Shown piece after piece: positions 27,914 to 36,811 of a stretch of DNA of 64,000 nt. Below the pieces are notes generated by a model that was not told the DNA's origin, did no database searches, and saw nothing but the letters and a program-made list of their open reading frames with translations. Position numbers and translations under genes: made by a program. Source of the stretch: Candidatus Lutibacillus vidarii (lineage in GTDB: Bacteria; Actinomycetota; Actinomycetes; Actinomycetales; Dermatophilaceae); assembly GCA_016717165.1 (NCBI GenBank), contig JADKGA010000003.1:124001-188000 (forward strand). Direction: 5' to 3'. Numbering within the stretch: the first letter of the stretch is position 1; the number at the start of each line of letters is the position of its first letter.

Positions 27914-28504
27914 ATGACCACCACCTCGGCCCGGAAGCCCACCACCTTCACCCGCCGCCTGGTCAAGCACGTCACTGCACTCGTTCTGGCCGGCGCCTCG
28001 ATGCTGACTGCCGCGGGCAGCGCGTCGGCATACACCAGGTACACCGACACGACGCTGCCCGCCCGACCAGTGGTGTACTCGGTCTACCAGGTACAGGGCA
28101 GCCACTGGGGGATCACCTCGCCATACGGGACGATCTGGCAGGCCGAGCTCTACCAGGGCGGTTCCCTCGTCGGGCGCACCCAGGTCACCGGGCCGCAGAC
28201 CGTCACCGTGACGCACATGATCTACCGCTGGAACGGGTCCGCGTGGGCCTACCAGACCCAGCAGACGGTCCGGGCAAGCCTGGGCGCGGGCACGACGAGC
28301 GTGAAGATGCCGGACCTGTTCATCCTGCCCACCAGCGGCGTGGGCCACTACACCGTCACCTCGCACTACCAGTGGTTCAACTCCGCCGGCACCAAGGTCG
28401 CCTACTGGCGGGCCACGATGAACCAGCTGGGCGACTATGCCTGCGCGACGAAGTTCCCGTGCCAGGTGGGCGACGGGTGGGTCTACATCGGCCGCAGCGT
28501 CTGA
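27914..28504 (+). CDS. Secreted protein of unknown function
   Basis: The 196-residue product has a long, basic N-region, a hydrophobic core (HVTALVLAGASMLTAAG) and a likely cleavage after ASA, near residue 40. The mature part is rich in Tyr, Thr and Trp, with alternating hydrophobic strands, suggesting a beta-sandwich, and one Cys pair near the C-terminus (DYACATKFPCQVG). I do not recognise a family. The start is supported by AGGAG 6 nt upstream. The 11-bp direct repeat 66 bp before the start may be its control site. Confidence 0.7.
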   Translation: MTTTSARKPTTFTRRLVKHVTALVLAGASMLTAAGSASAYTRYTDTTLPARPVVYSVYQVQGSHWGITSPYGTIWQAELYQGGSLVGRTQVTGPQTVTVTHMIYRWNGSAWAYQTQQTVRASLGAGTTSVKMPDLFILPTSGVGHYTVTSHYQWFNSAGTKVAYWRATMNQLGDYACATKFPCQVGDGWVYIGRSV

Positions 28505-28534
28505 CGCCAGACTGGTTCACGCGCAGGGGCAGGA

Positions 28535-30223
28535 TCAGTCGCGGGTGAGCTTGCGGTAGGTCACCCGGTGCGGGCGGGCCGCGTCGGCACCGAGCCGGTC
28601 GACCTTGTTCGCCTCGTAGGCCTCGAAGTTCCCCTCGAACCAGAACCATTTCGCGGGGTCGTCGTCGTCGCCCTCGTAGGCGAGGATGTGCGTCGCCACG
28701 CGGTCGAGGAACCACCGGTCGTGGCTGATGACGACGGCGCACCCGGGGAAGTCGAGCAGCGCGTTCTCCAGCGAGCCGAGCGTCTCGACGTCGAGGTCGT
28801 TGGTGGGCTCGTCGAGGAGCAGCAGGTTGCCGCCCTGCTTGAGGGTCATCGCGAGGTTGAGCCGGTTGCGCTCGCCACCGGAGAGCACGCCGGCCGGCTT
28901 CTGCTGGTCCGGCCCCTTGAAACCGAACTGCGAGACGTATGCGCGGGACGGGATCTCGACCTGTCCGACCTTGATGTGGTCCAGGCCGTCGGAGACGACC
29001 TCCCAGACGTTCTTCGTCGGGTCGAGCCCGGCGCGGGCCTGGTCGACATACGAGATCTTCACGGTGTCGCCGATCCGGACCGAGCCGGCGTCCGCCTCCT
29101 CCAGCCCCACGATCGTCTTGAACAGGGTGGTCTTGCCGACGCCGTTCGGCCCGATGACCCCAACGATGCCGTTACGCGGCAGGGTGAAGGAGAGCCCGTC
29201 GATGAGCACCCGCTCGCCGAAGCCCTTGCGGAGCTTGTCGACCTCGATGACCAGCGACCCCAGGCGCGGACCTGGCGGGATCTGGATCTCCTCGAAGTCG
29301 AGCTTGCGCGTGCGCTCGGCCTCGGCGGCCATCTCCTCGTAGCGCTGCAGACGGGCCTTGCTCTTGGCCTGGCGGCCCTTGGCGTTGGAGCGCACCCAGT
29401 CGAGCTCGTCCTTGAGCCGCTTGGCGAGCTTGGCGTCCTTCTTGCCCTGGATCTGCAGCCGCTCGCCCTTCTTCTCCAGGTACGTCGAGTAGTTGCCCTC
29501 GTAGGGGTAGAGCCGGCCCCGGTCGACCTCGCAGATCCACTGCGCGACATTGTCGAGGAAGTACCGGTCGTGGGTGACCGCCATGACGGCGCCGTGGTAC
29601 TTCTCCAGGTGCTGCTCGAGCCACTGGACCGACTCGGCGTCGAGGTGGTTCGTCGGCTCATCGAGCAGGAGCAGGTCAGGCTTCTGCAGGAGCAGCTTGC
29701 ACAGCGCGACACGGCGCTTCTCGCCGCCAGAAAGGACCGCTACGTCGGCGTCCCCCGGTGGGCAGCGCAGCGCGTCCATCGCCTGCTCGAGCTGGGAGTC
29801 GAGGTCCCAGGCGTCGGCGTGGTCGATCTGCTCCTGGAGGGTGCCCATCTCGGCCAGCAGGGCGTCGAAGTCGGTGTCATCGGTCGGGTCGGCCATCTCC
29901 GCGGCGATCGCGTTGTAGCGGTCCAGCTTGGCCTTGGTCTCGCCCGCTCCCTCGGCGACGTTCTCCCACACCGTCTTTGTCTCGTCGAGCTGCGGCTCCT
30001 GCATGAGGATGCCGACGCTGAAGCCCGGGGCCAGTCGCGCCTCCCCGTTCGACGGCTGGAGCAGCCCCGCCATGATCTTCAGCAGGGTCGACTTGCCGGC
30101 GCCATTGGGGCCGACGACGCCGATCTTGGCGCCGGGGTAGAACCCCATCGTCACGTCGTCGAGGATGACCTTGTCGTTGTGCGCGAAGCGCGCTTTGGCC
30201 ATCGTGTAGATGAACTCGGGCAT
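28535..30223 (-). CDS. ettA: EttA, energy-dependent translational throttle (ABC-F ATPase)
   Basis: A 562-residue soluble protein with two ABC domains. The first has Walker A GPNGAGKST and signature LSGGEKRRV; the second has GPNGVGKTT and LSGGERNRL. They are joined by the charged linker (EKKGERLQIQGKKDAKLAKRL) that contacts tRNA in the ribosomal E site. EttA couples ribosome entry into elongation to the ATP/ADP ratio. The ATG giving MPEFIYTMAKARFAHNDK matches the family start. The ssb-like gene lies upstream in the same direction, as in the mycobacterial Rv2477c-Rv2478c pair. Confidence 0.96.
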   Translation of the reverse strand: MPEFIYTMAKARFAHNDKVILDDVTMGFYPGAKIGVVGPNGAGKSTLLKIMAGLLQPSNGEARLAPGFSVGILMQEPQLDETKTVWENVAEGAGETKAKLDRYNAIAAEMADPTDDTDFDALLAEMGTLQEQIDHADAWDLDSQLEQAMDALRCPPGDADVAVLSGGEKRRVALCKLLLQKPDLLLLDEPTNHLDAESVQWLEQHLEKYHGAVMAVTHDRYFLDNVAQWICEVDRGRLYPYEGNYSTYLEKKGERLQIQGKKDAKLAKRLKDELDWVRSNAKGRQAKSKARLQRYEEMAAEAERTRKLDFEEIQIPPGPRLGSLVIEVDKLRKGFGERVLIDGLSFTLPRNGIVGVIGPNGVGKTTLFKTIVGLEEADAGSVRIGDTVKISYVDQARAGLDPTKNVWEVVSDGLDHIKVGQVEIPSRAYVSQFGFKGPDQQKPAGVLSGGERNRLNLAMTLKQGGNLLLLDEPTNDLDVETLGSLENALLDFPGCAVVISHDRWFLDRVATHILAYEGDDDDPAKWFWFEGNFEAYEANKVDRLGADAARPHRVTYRKLTRD

Positions 30224-30266
30224 GGGCACGAGGGTATCCGCCGCGCGCCCATGCACCCGAATCGCG

Positions 30267-30917
30267 CTAGCCGGCCCGGCGCCACCGACCGGTCCGCACC
30301 TCACCGTCGGTCGCGGTGTCGGCGCCCTCTGAGGAGTCCGCGAGCTCCCCAGCGTCCTCCGCATCCGGGCCGGGGGCGAAGCTGAGCAGCTCACCCGCGC
30401 CGGTCTGGTCCACCTCGGAGGGGTCCTCCGGCGGCGGCATCATGTCGGTGTCGACCGGGTCCGGCTCCCCGGGTGGGGCGACCGGAGCGCCGCCGAGCTC
30501 GGTCGAGGCGATCGCGTCGCGCACGTCGCTGGTGTCCATCCGGTCCGAGCCCGGCCAGCCCACCGACCCGCGGTGGTAGGTCGTGGTGCCGCGGTTGAGG
30601 TCGTGCCCGATCGCGTAGGCGTCGATCTCGACACTGGTGCCGGAGCGCTCCCCGCTGCTCCACTGGCTCACCCGCAGCCGGCCCTGGACGATCACCGCGT
30701 CGCCCTTCTTCACACTGCGCTGCGCGTTGGCGCCGAGCCGGTTGAAGGCCACCACGTTGAGGAAGCTCGTCGGCCCGTCGACATACTCGCTCCCGACCAG
30801 CCGTCGGGGTGTCGACGCGATCCGGAAGGTCGTGAACCTGCGCTCAGCGTTCTTCGTCACCCGTGGCTCGGGATCGGCCACGACATTCCCGCACACCGTC
30901 ACCATCGTCTCGTTCAT
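30267..30917 (-). CDS. ssb: Single-stranded DNA-binding protein paralogue (SSB-like)
   Basis: The 216-residue product has one OB fold in the first 115 residues (MVTVCGNVVADPEPRVTKN, SFLNVVAFNRLGANAQRSVKKGDAVIVQGRL), which binds single-stranded DNA. The long C-terminal half is Pro/Asp/Glu-rich and disordered. It lacks the acidic DDDIPF-type tip that recruits partner proteins and instead ends basic (TGRWRRAG), so it is unlikely to be the main replicative SSB. The ATG has GGAGGA 8 nt upstream. Two DnaA-box-like 9-mers lie in the upstream gap. Confidence 0.88.
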   Translation of the reverse strand: MNETMVTVCGNVVADPEPRVTKNAERRFTTFRIASTPRRLVGSEYVDGPTSFLNVVAFNRLGANAQRSVKKGDAVIVQGRLRVSQWSSGERSGTSVEIDAYAIGHDLNRGTTTYHRGSVGWPGSDRMDTSDVRDAIASTELGGAPVAPPGEPDPVDTDMMPPPEDPSEVDQTGAGELLSFAPGPDAEDAGELADSSEGADTATDGEVRTGRWRRAG

Positions 30918-31017
30918 CGCCGCGTCCTCCTGTGCCCCGGCGCCGCCCCCTGTGGCCGGCGCTGCCCTGGCAGGCTCTCGCGTGGCCGAGGGCCAGGGCC
31001 AGCGGGTCGGGGCCGCC

Positions 31018-31056
31018 TGTGGATGACGGGACGCCGAGGTGACCCCCTGTGGACAG
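31018..31056 (-). promoter_or_regulatory. Two DnaA-box-like 9-mers upstream of the ssb-like gene
   Basis: On the minus strand TCATCCACA (31026-31018) and CTGTCCACA (31056-31048) lie in the 145-bp gap between the GTPase gene and the ssb-like gene, in the same orientation as ssb. Each differs by one base from a DnaA consensus (TTATCCACA or TTGTCCACA). Apart from these I see nothing else in the gap. Confidence 0.35.
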
Positions 31057-31062
31057 ACCGGG

Positions 31063-32724
31063 TCAGTGGCTGCAGGACCGGGCGAGGTCGAGCTGCTCAC
31101 GAGCCAGCCGATGCCGCGCCAGCACCCGAGCGACCGGGTCGATGACCCGGCGTTCGGCCACCGCGGCGATCGCGGTCCGCAGCCTGCCCTCGACCAGCGC
31201 GCGGCGGCGCCGGGCTCCGGCCCGCGAGAAGACCCGCGCGGCGGCGGTGAGAAGCAGCCCCGCGAGCAGGCCACCCCCGAGCATGACGAAGGGGTAGGGC
31301 ACAATCCCCCACCGAGACACCTCGGGGAGCGCGAACTGTAGCCACCCGGCGACCGCCAGGACGAGGTACCAGAGCAGCCCGGCCACGGCGACGGCGGCGA
31401 CGAGCCACTGCATGACATCGAAGACCTGCCACCACCGCGGGGCCGGGGCGCGCAGCGGCGTACCGACGATTGCTCGGTCGAGCTCGTCGTGCAGATCCGC
31501 CCCGGCCGGCTGAGCCGCCTCGGTGACCGCCCGAGCCCACAGCTTGGGCAGTCCCTGGGCCGCCGAGCGGCCGACCTCCCGCGTCGCGAGGTCGACATCG
31601 GCCCGCGCGGCCGGCGAGGGCGGCGGGATCGACGAGCGTCCCAGCACCGCACGAATATCCGTCTCGCCCACCGGTATGCCGTCGCGTGTTTCGACACGGT
31701 CCAGCCGGAGGCGCTTGAGCGGCTCGGGGCTGAACGCCCGGCTCCACCGGGTGAAGACCCATCCGGTATGGCCAACCGACTCGCGGATGTAGTCCTGCTC
31801 GAGCGCCTTGAGGACGACCGGAACCCCCGCGGCGCGACTGAGGGCATCCACCAGTCGAGCGCTGGCGGGGTCACCGAACTCGGGCTCGGTGTCGGCGACC
31901 GAGGCTCGAAGCGCCGCCGCGGCCGCCCCGACGTCGGCCCGGAGCCGGTCCTCCGCAGCGGTATGCCCTGCCACGACGGCGGAGATCCGTTGCCTCAGCT
32001 GAGGGACGCCATACCCCGTGCGGGCCGACGTGACGATGACCTCGGGGTCGGCGAGGCCGTCGGCCCGCAGCAGCCGGACGAGGTCGTCATGGCACTGGCG
32101 CAGCCCGGCCGGCGTCAGGGCGTCGGCGTGGTTGAGCACGACGATGGTCACCGCCGCAAGAGCGGAGCGCGCCGCGACGAACTCGTCGTGGAGCACGGCG
32201 TCGGCATACTTCTGCGGGTCGGTGACCCAGATGAAGAGGTCGACGAGGTCGAGCACCCGGCTCGCCTCGCTGCGGTGCTCGACAACACGGGAGTCGAAGT
32301 CCGGTAGGTCGAGCAGGACCAGCCCACCCAGCGCGCCGAAGATCTCCGGTGCGACATCGACGACCCGGTGCCGCCGACCGACACCGAGCCAGTCGAGCAG
32401 CTCGGCCCCCGGGTCGGCGCCCCACACCGCCGCATGCGGGGTCGAGGTGATCGGGCGCCGGGCCCCGACCTCGGCGACCGAGGCTCCCACGAGGGCGTTG
32501 AACAGGGACGACTTCCCGCTGCCGGTCGCCCCGGCCAGGGCGACGACGGTGTGGCCGCCGGCGATCCGGCTGCGTTCAGCCACTCGTGCGGCGATCGCGG
32601 CGGCCTGGTCGCGCGCCGGGGCGGGGAGCTGGTCGCCGCCTGCCGACACGGCGGCGAGAAGCGCCTCGGCCCCGGTCGGAAGCGGGGTGAGCGAGCCAGC
32701 GGCAGCCGTGGTGGACGTCGTCAT
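31063..32724 (-). CDS. Membrane-anchored P-loop GTPase (YfjP/dynamin-like), second of a pair
   Basis: A 553-residue protein with an N-terminal GTPase domain: G1 GATGSGKSS (65-73), G3 DLPDFDS and G4 NHAD. A long helical region follows, then two hydrophobic hairpins in the C-terminal third (about 435-470 and 485-510) and a basic tail. The layout of GTPase, helical stalk and membrane-inserting segment is that of bacterial dynamin-like and YfjP-type GTPases. The cellular role is unknown. The start overlaps the upstream GTPase stop (ATGA), so the two proteins are made together and probably act as partners. Confidence 0.82.
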   Translation of the reverse strand: MTTSTTAAAGSLTPLPTGAEALLAAVSAGGDQLPAPARDQAAAIAARVAERSRIAGGHTVVALAGATGSGKSSLFNALVGASVAEVGARRPITSTPHAAVWGADPGAELLDWLGVGRRHRVVDVAPEIFGALGGLVLLDLPDFDSRVVEHRSEASRVLDLVDLFIWVTDPQKYADAVLHDEFVAARSALAAVTIVVLNHADALTPAGLRQCHDDLVRLLRADGLADPEVIVTSARTGYGVPQLRQRISAVVAGHTAAEDRLRADVGAAAAALRASVADTEPEFGDPASARLVDALSRAAGVPVVLKALEQDYIRESVGHTGWVFTRWSRAFSPEPLKRLRLDRVETRDGIPVGETDIRAVLGRSSIPPPSPAARADVDLATREVGRSAAQGLPKLWARAVTEAAQPAGADLHDELDRAIVGTPLRAPAPRWWQVFDVMQWLVAAVAVAGLLWYLVLAVAGWLQFALPEVSRWGIVPYPFVMLGGGLLAGLLLTAAARVFSRAGARRRRALVEGRLRTAIAAVAERRVIDPVARVLARHRLAREQLDLARSCSH

Positions 32725-34439
32725 CGGGCCACCCGCACGGCTTCGGCGACGCTGCGCAGCGCCCGGGACTGCTCGCGGGGGACGGCGACACCGTCGAGAA
32801 CCTCGACGAAGCGGGCCAGCTCGGCGTCATACAGCTCCTCGACCCGGGCGACGAGCAGCTGGCGCGCCTTCGCGGCGAGCTTGCGGACGGCCTCGTCCCC
32901 GAAGATCGCCTCGAGGAGCTTCTGAGCGAGCAAGGCCGAGCCACCGGCGATCCCGGCCTCGGCTCCGGTCAGCCCGCTGGTCGAGGCGAAGGTGACGAGG
33001 ATGAGGATGACGCCGACGCCGTTGACGCCGTAGGCGAGGATCTTGGCGGTCGTCCGGCGGTCCTTGCCCTCGGTGCGGACCAGGTCGAGGATCTGGTCCT
33101 GCCAGTCACGGACGACCCGCTCGACCTGAGGCGTCAGCCCCGGGGAGGCGGACGCCAGGTCGGGGTGCGCGTCGGCGAGGGCGTCGCCACAGGCCAGGGT
33201 GCGCCAGCTCTGGGTCGCCTGCGCGGCGGCCTGCTCGGCCTTGGCGATGACCAAGGCGGCCGCGCCGGTGTGCAGCGCCTCCCCCAACGGCTGGGTGGGC
33301 GCCGGCTGGCCCTTGAGCATGGCCGTGACCCGGTCACGGACCCGCGAGACGGTCGTCTCGATCTGCCGGAAGAACTCGCCCGTCCCGACGTACTCCTGCC
33401 AGCGCGCGAGGACCTCGCCGCGCAGCAGGGTGCCATCGCTCACCCCGCTCGCGACGGCCCGGCTCGCATCGGCGTATGCCGTCGAGGCGTCGTGGCGCAG
33501 CGTCTCGAGCGCCTTGACCTGGCTCGTCGAGGCGTCCGCGAGGGTCGCGACTCGGGCGTCGAGCGAGTCGAGGGCACCGGTGAGGGTCTGCCGGACGATC
33601 CCGGCCCGGGCGTGCGCGTCGGCGGCGAGGTCGGCGAGCCAGCCCCGCAGCCGCTCGGTCTGCAGCGGCGGCAGCAGGCCGTCGCGGTCGAGGTTGCTCT
33701 CCAAGATGGTGAAGATCGGCGCCCCGCCCAGGCCCTGGCGGCGCAGCATGGAGCCGAGGTGCACCCGGACCTCCTCGACGGCGGCCGTTGGCGCGCGGTC
33801 GAGGACGATGGCGATCGAGGTCCCCCGCTCGCTGGCCTGCTGGAGCAGCGTCCAGGGGACGGCGTCGGCATACCGGGCCGCGGTGGTGACGAAGACCCAC
33901 AGGTCGGCCGCCGAGAGGAGCTGCGCGGCGAGGTCGCGGTTGGCCGAGACGACCGAGTCGATGTCCGGGGCGTCGAGCAGGGCCAGGCCCGGCGGGAGGG
34001 CGGTCGACTGGACCAGCCGGACGCAGGATGCGTCCTGGGGGGCGTCGGGCGAGATATCGCCCGTGACCCGTCCAAGGCCGGGGAGGACCCGCTCGTCGAG
34101 GAACCAGCGCTCGTCCTCGGGGTGGTGGACCAGGACCGGCGCGCTCGTCGTCGGTCGCAGCACACCGGACTTGGTGACGACGTGCCCGACCAGGGAGTTG
34201 ATCAGGGTGGACTTGCCCGCGCCGGTCGACCCGCCGACGACGCAGAGCAGCGGCGCGTCGAGTGACCGCAGCCGGGGCAGGACGTAGTCGTCGAGCTGAT
34301 GGACCAGTTCCAGCCGGGTCGACCGCGCGACCCCGGCGTCGCGCAGCTCAAGCGGGAAGCCGACCGACTCGAGCTGGGCCCGCAACGCAGACACCGCGTC
34401 GAGCAGGCCATCGCCCTGCGCGGTCACAGTCTGGGTCAC
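32721..34439 (-). CDS. Dynamin-like P-loop GTPase, first of a pair
   Basis: The 572-residue protein has G1 GGSTGAGKST (69-78), a switch region rich in Thr/Ser (RPTTSAPVLVHH), G3 LLDAPDIDS, and a long helical middle with heptad-like stretches. A hydrophobic hairpin lies near the C-terminus (ILAYGVNGVGVILILVTF and the Gly/Ala-rich GIAGGSALL). The overall plan resembles the paired dynamin-like proteins of actinobacteria (DynA/DynB of Streptomyces, IniA/IniC of mycobacteria) in arrangement; membership in either group is inference. The GTG with GAGG 8 nt upstream was chosen; the frame is open 26 codons further. It is not an ABC ATPase, as there is no signature motif. Confidence 0.8.
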   Translation of the reverse strand: MTQTVTAQGDGLLDAVSALRAQLESVGFPLELRDAGVARSTRLELVHQLDDYVLPRLRSLDAPLLCVVGGSTGAGKSTLINSLVGHVVTKSGVLRPTTSAPVLVHHPEDERWFLDERVLPGLGRVTGDISPDAPQDASCVRLVQSTALPPGLALLDAPDIDSVVSANRDLAAQLLSAADLWVFVTTAARYADAVPWTLLQQASERGTSIAIVLDRAPTAAVEEVRVHLGSMLRRQGLGGAPIFTILESNLDRDGLLPPLQTERLRGWLADLAADAHARAGIVRQTLTGALDSLDARVATLADASTSQVKALETLRHDASTAYADASRAVASGVSDGTLLRGEVLARWQEYVGTGEFFRQIETTVSRVRDRVTAMLKGQPAPTQPLGEALHTGAAALVIAKAEQAAAQATQSWRTLACGDALADAHPDLASASPGLTPQVERVVRDWQDQILDLVRTEGKDRRTTAKILAYGVNGVGVILILVTFASTSGLTGAEAGIAGGSALLAQKLLEAIFGDEAVRKLAAKARQLLVARVEELYDAELARFVEVLDGVAVPREQSRALRSVAEAVRVAR

Positions 34440-34623
34440 GCTGGCATCCTCGCAAGTCTGTTCGGGGCACTCAACTCGCCGTGCCGTGCCCGGCTGTCCC
34501 ATTCGTCCCGGCGGCATGCGGCGGCCACCCGGTCCTCACACCTGTATGACGAGCCCGCGCCCGATCATGACCGGTTCTGCGTGGCGGGCTTCCGCCACGG
34601 ACGAGCCGCGTCCAGCGGCAGGG

Positions 34624-34697
34624 CGCCCCCGGCAGGATTCGAACCTGCGACCGGCGGATTAGAAGTCCGCTGCTCTATCCAGCTGAGCTACGAGGGC
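34624..34697 (-). tRNA. tRNA-Arg (anticodon TCT)
   Basis: The 74-nt cloverleaf has acceptor GCCCTCG/CGGGGGC (with a T-G pair) and discriminator G. The anticodon stem GCGGA/TCCGC encloses CTTCTAA (anticodon TCT) and the T-arm reads CAGGTTCGAATCCTG. CCA is not encoded. It reads AGA, a rare codon in this GC-rich genome. No integrase or att-like repeat is seen beside it. Confidence 0.95.
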
Positions 34698-34779
34698 CTG
34701 GCCGCGCGACGCACTGCGAGCTCCGGACGCCGAGGCGTCAACGCACAGTGCCGGACGTCCTTGGCGGCATACGGCAAGT

Positions 34780-36009
34780 CTAGGCACCCGGCCGGGCAGC
34801 CACCGGCGCAGTCGGGGGGAAGAGGACCCCACGGGACACCGCGATCGCACGGAGCAGCAGCTCCTGAGCCTGCTGGGCCTCCGGATCCGCGCCGACCCGC
34901 AGCATCCGGGCCCGGAGCAGGGCGAGCTCGCTGGCGCTGTCCTGGTAGGTCCGCATCGCTCGCAGCCCCCTCGGCCCGCCGGCCGACTTCGCCCACGCCC
35001 GGGCCGAGCGTCGCAGTGGCATCGAGGACAGCATCCGGACTTCCTCCCGGGTCAGCCACCCCGAATCGGCATACGGGAGCAGGTGGGCACCGATGAGGCG
35101 GCCCTCGCGGGCCTGGACCCAGCGGAGAAAGGCGAGGTACCCGAGGAAGAGGGGCACCTGTACGAGGAGATAGACGACGAGGTATCCCTGGAGGCCGGAG
35201 GTGGCGGCAAGGTTCCACATGCCGTGGAGGAAGACCGCGACGACCCACCCGAGGACCACGAGAAAGGTCCGCGCCACGGCGGAGCGGCGCAGCGCGGCCA
35301 GTCCGACGCCGACGCCGATGCACGAGGTGAACAGCGGGTGGGCGAACGGGCCGAGAACGCCACGCAGGACCAGGACGCTCGTCAGCTCGCCCGCACCCCC
35401 GGAGGTCAGGCCCTGGCCGAGATAGAGGATGTTCTCGGTGAAGGCGAAGCCCGCCCCGGCGAGCCCGGCGTAGACCAGACCGTCGACGACACCGTCGAGC
35501 TCTCGACGCTGGAACCACAAGATGAGCAGGATCGCCAGGCCCTTGACACTCTCCTCCACGACCGGCGCGAGGTAGACCGCCTCGACCGAGGCAGCATGGT
35601 CGACACCGATATCGCGCAGGACCGATAGCGACGTCGAGTTGAGCACCAGGGCGACGAGAGGAGCGACCAGAGCGCCCCAGCCGAAGGCGAACGCCTTGAG
35701 CCGCAGCGGCTCGGCCTCGAAACGGTCCAGCCACAGATAGGTGGGGACGACGACGGCCAGCGGGAGGGCGGCCGCTGCTGCGCCGACGAACGCGGCTCGC
35801 AGACCCAGCTCGGCCTTGAAGACCGAGGCGAGCGCGGCGGCGGTGAGCAGGAAGAGGACCAGGACCAGCCCCGTGGCCAGGACCGAGCGCATGATCGGGC
35901 GTCGGGTCGGGTTCGTCGGGTTTCTGGGGTCCGTCGAGGTCGTTCGGTTCAGCCCAGCGGTCCCCTCTGCCCCACCCGGACCGAGCGATGACCCGGGCTG
36001 GCTCGACAT
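34780..36009 (-). CDS. PrsW-family intramembrane metalloprotease
   Basis: A 409-residue protein with about eight membrane helices. The putative metal site residues are the EESVK motif (152-156), Glu192 in FAFTENILY, His224 in FAHPLFTS and His262 in FLHGMWNL, matching the PrsW pattern. PrsW cleaves an anti-sigma factor in Bacillus; the actinobacterial substrate is unknown and no anti-sigma gene is nearby. An N-terminal Pro/Thr-rich cytosolic segment of about 40 residues and a C-terminal soluble domain of about 110 residues flank the membrane part. It is divergent from orn. Confidence 0.9.
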   Translation of the reverse strand: MSSQPGSSLGPGGAEGTAGLNRTTSTDPRNPTNPTRRPIMRSVLATGLVLVLFLLTAAALASVFKAELGLRAAFVGAAAAALPLAVVVPTYLWLDRFEAEPLRLKAFAFGWGALVAPLVALVLNSTSLSVLRDIGVDHAASVEAVYLAPVVEESVKGLAILLILWFQRRELDGVVDGLVYAGLAGAGFAFTENILYLGQGLTSGGAGELTSVLVLRGVLGPFAHPLFTSCIGVGVGLAALRRSAVARTFLVVLGWVVAVFLHGMWNLAATSGLQGYLVVYLLVQVPLFLGYLAFLRWVQAREGRLIGAHLLPYADSGWLTREEVRMLSSMPLRRSARAWAKSAGGPRGLRAMRTYQDSASELALLRARMLRVGADPEAQQAQELLLRAIAVSRGVLFPPTAPVAARPGA

Positions 36010-36047
36010 GGCGCTCAGCGTAGTCGGCTCGCATAGGCTGACCCATC

Positions 36048-36719
36048 GTGAGCACTTCTCCCCCCACCGACGACGGCTCGCCGGGGGTCCCCCCGACCGA
36101 GCGGGCTCTGGCCGACCGCATCGTGTGGATCGACTGCGAGATGACCGGCCTCGACCTGCGCGCTGACGCCCTCATCGAGGTGGCGGCGCTCGTGACCGAC
36201 TACGAGCTCAACCAGCTGGGCGAGGGCGTCGACCTCGTCATCGCCCCTCCGCCGGAGGCGCTGGCCCAGATGGACCCGTACGTCCGCGACATGCACACCT
36301 CCTCCGGCCTGCTCGACGCGCTGGCCTCGGGGACCACCCTCGACCAGGCCCAGGCGGCCGTCCTCGAGTACGTCCGGGCCTGGGTGCCCGAGCCGGGGAA
36401 GGCGCCGCTGGGCGGCAACACGGTGGCGACGGACCGCGGCTTCCTCGCCAGGGACCTGCCCGAGCTCGAGGCCCACCTCCACTACCGGATCATCGACGTC
36501 TCCTCGATCAAGGAGCTGGCTCGCCGGTGGTACCCGCGGGCCTACTTCAACGCGCCGAAGAAGAACGGCGGGCACCGAGCGCTGGCCGACATCCGTGAGT
36601 CCATCGCCGAGCTGCGGTACTACCGCGAGACCATCTTCGTCCCCGCGCCCGGGCCGGACACGCCCACGGCGCGCGCGGCCGGGGAGCGGCATGCCCTCCC
36701 TGGGCCGCCGCTCCCCTGA
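36048..36719 (+). CDS. orn: Oligoribonuclease
   Basis: A 223-residue DEDDh 3'-5' exonuclease that degrades dinucleotides from RNA decay and from c-di-GMP breakdown (pGpG). Exo I VWIDCEMTGLD, Exo II GGNTVATDRGFL and Exo III KKNGGHRALADI with its general-base His are all present. It carries an N-terminal extension of about 20 residues and a Pro/Ala-rich tail beyond the usual 180-residue core. TAGGCT lies 8 nt before the GTG with no ribosome site, suggesting a leaderless or nearly leaderless mRNA. The orn to tRNA-His order is conserved in mycobacteria. Confidence 0.95.
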   Translation: MSTSPPTDDGSPGVPPTERALADRIVWIDCEMTGLDLRADALIEVAALVTDYELNQLGEGVDLVIAPPPEALAQMDPYVRDMHTSSGLLDALASGTTLDQAQAAVLEYVRAWVPEPGKAPLGGNTVATDRGFLARDLPELEAHLHYRIIDVSSIKELARRWYPRAYFNAPKKNGGHRALADIRESIAELRYYRETIFVPAPGPDTPTARAAGERHALPGPPLP

Positions 36720-36811
36720 CCTTGGGCCGAGTTTTCCGGTTCGGAGCACCGGCGGGGAGCCGGTAGGCTGTCCAGCGGTGTTTCGCCCGGCCACCGGGAC
36801 GAAGCCCCATG

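Noticed and set aside
32721..34439. First GTPase considered as an ABC transporter ATPase
   Set aside because: Only the P-loop fits; there is no ABC signature or Q-loop, and the G3 motif LLDAPDIDS indicates a GTPase.
34624..34697. tRNA-Arg considered as an attachment site of an integrated element
   Set aside because: No integrase, no duplicated tRNA 3' end, and conserved backbone genes on both sides.
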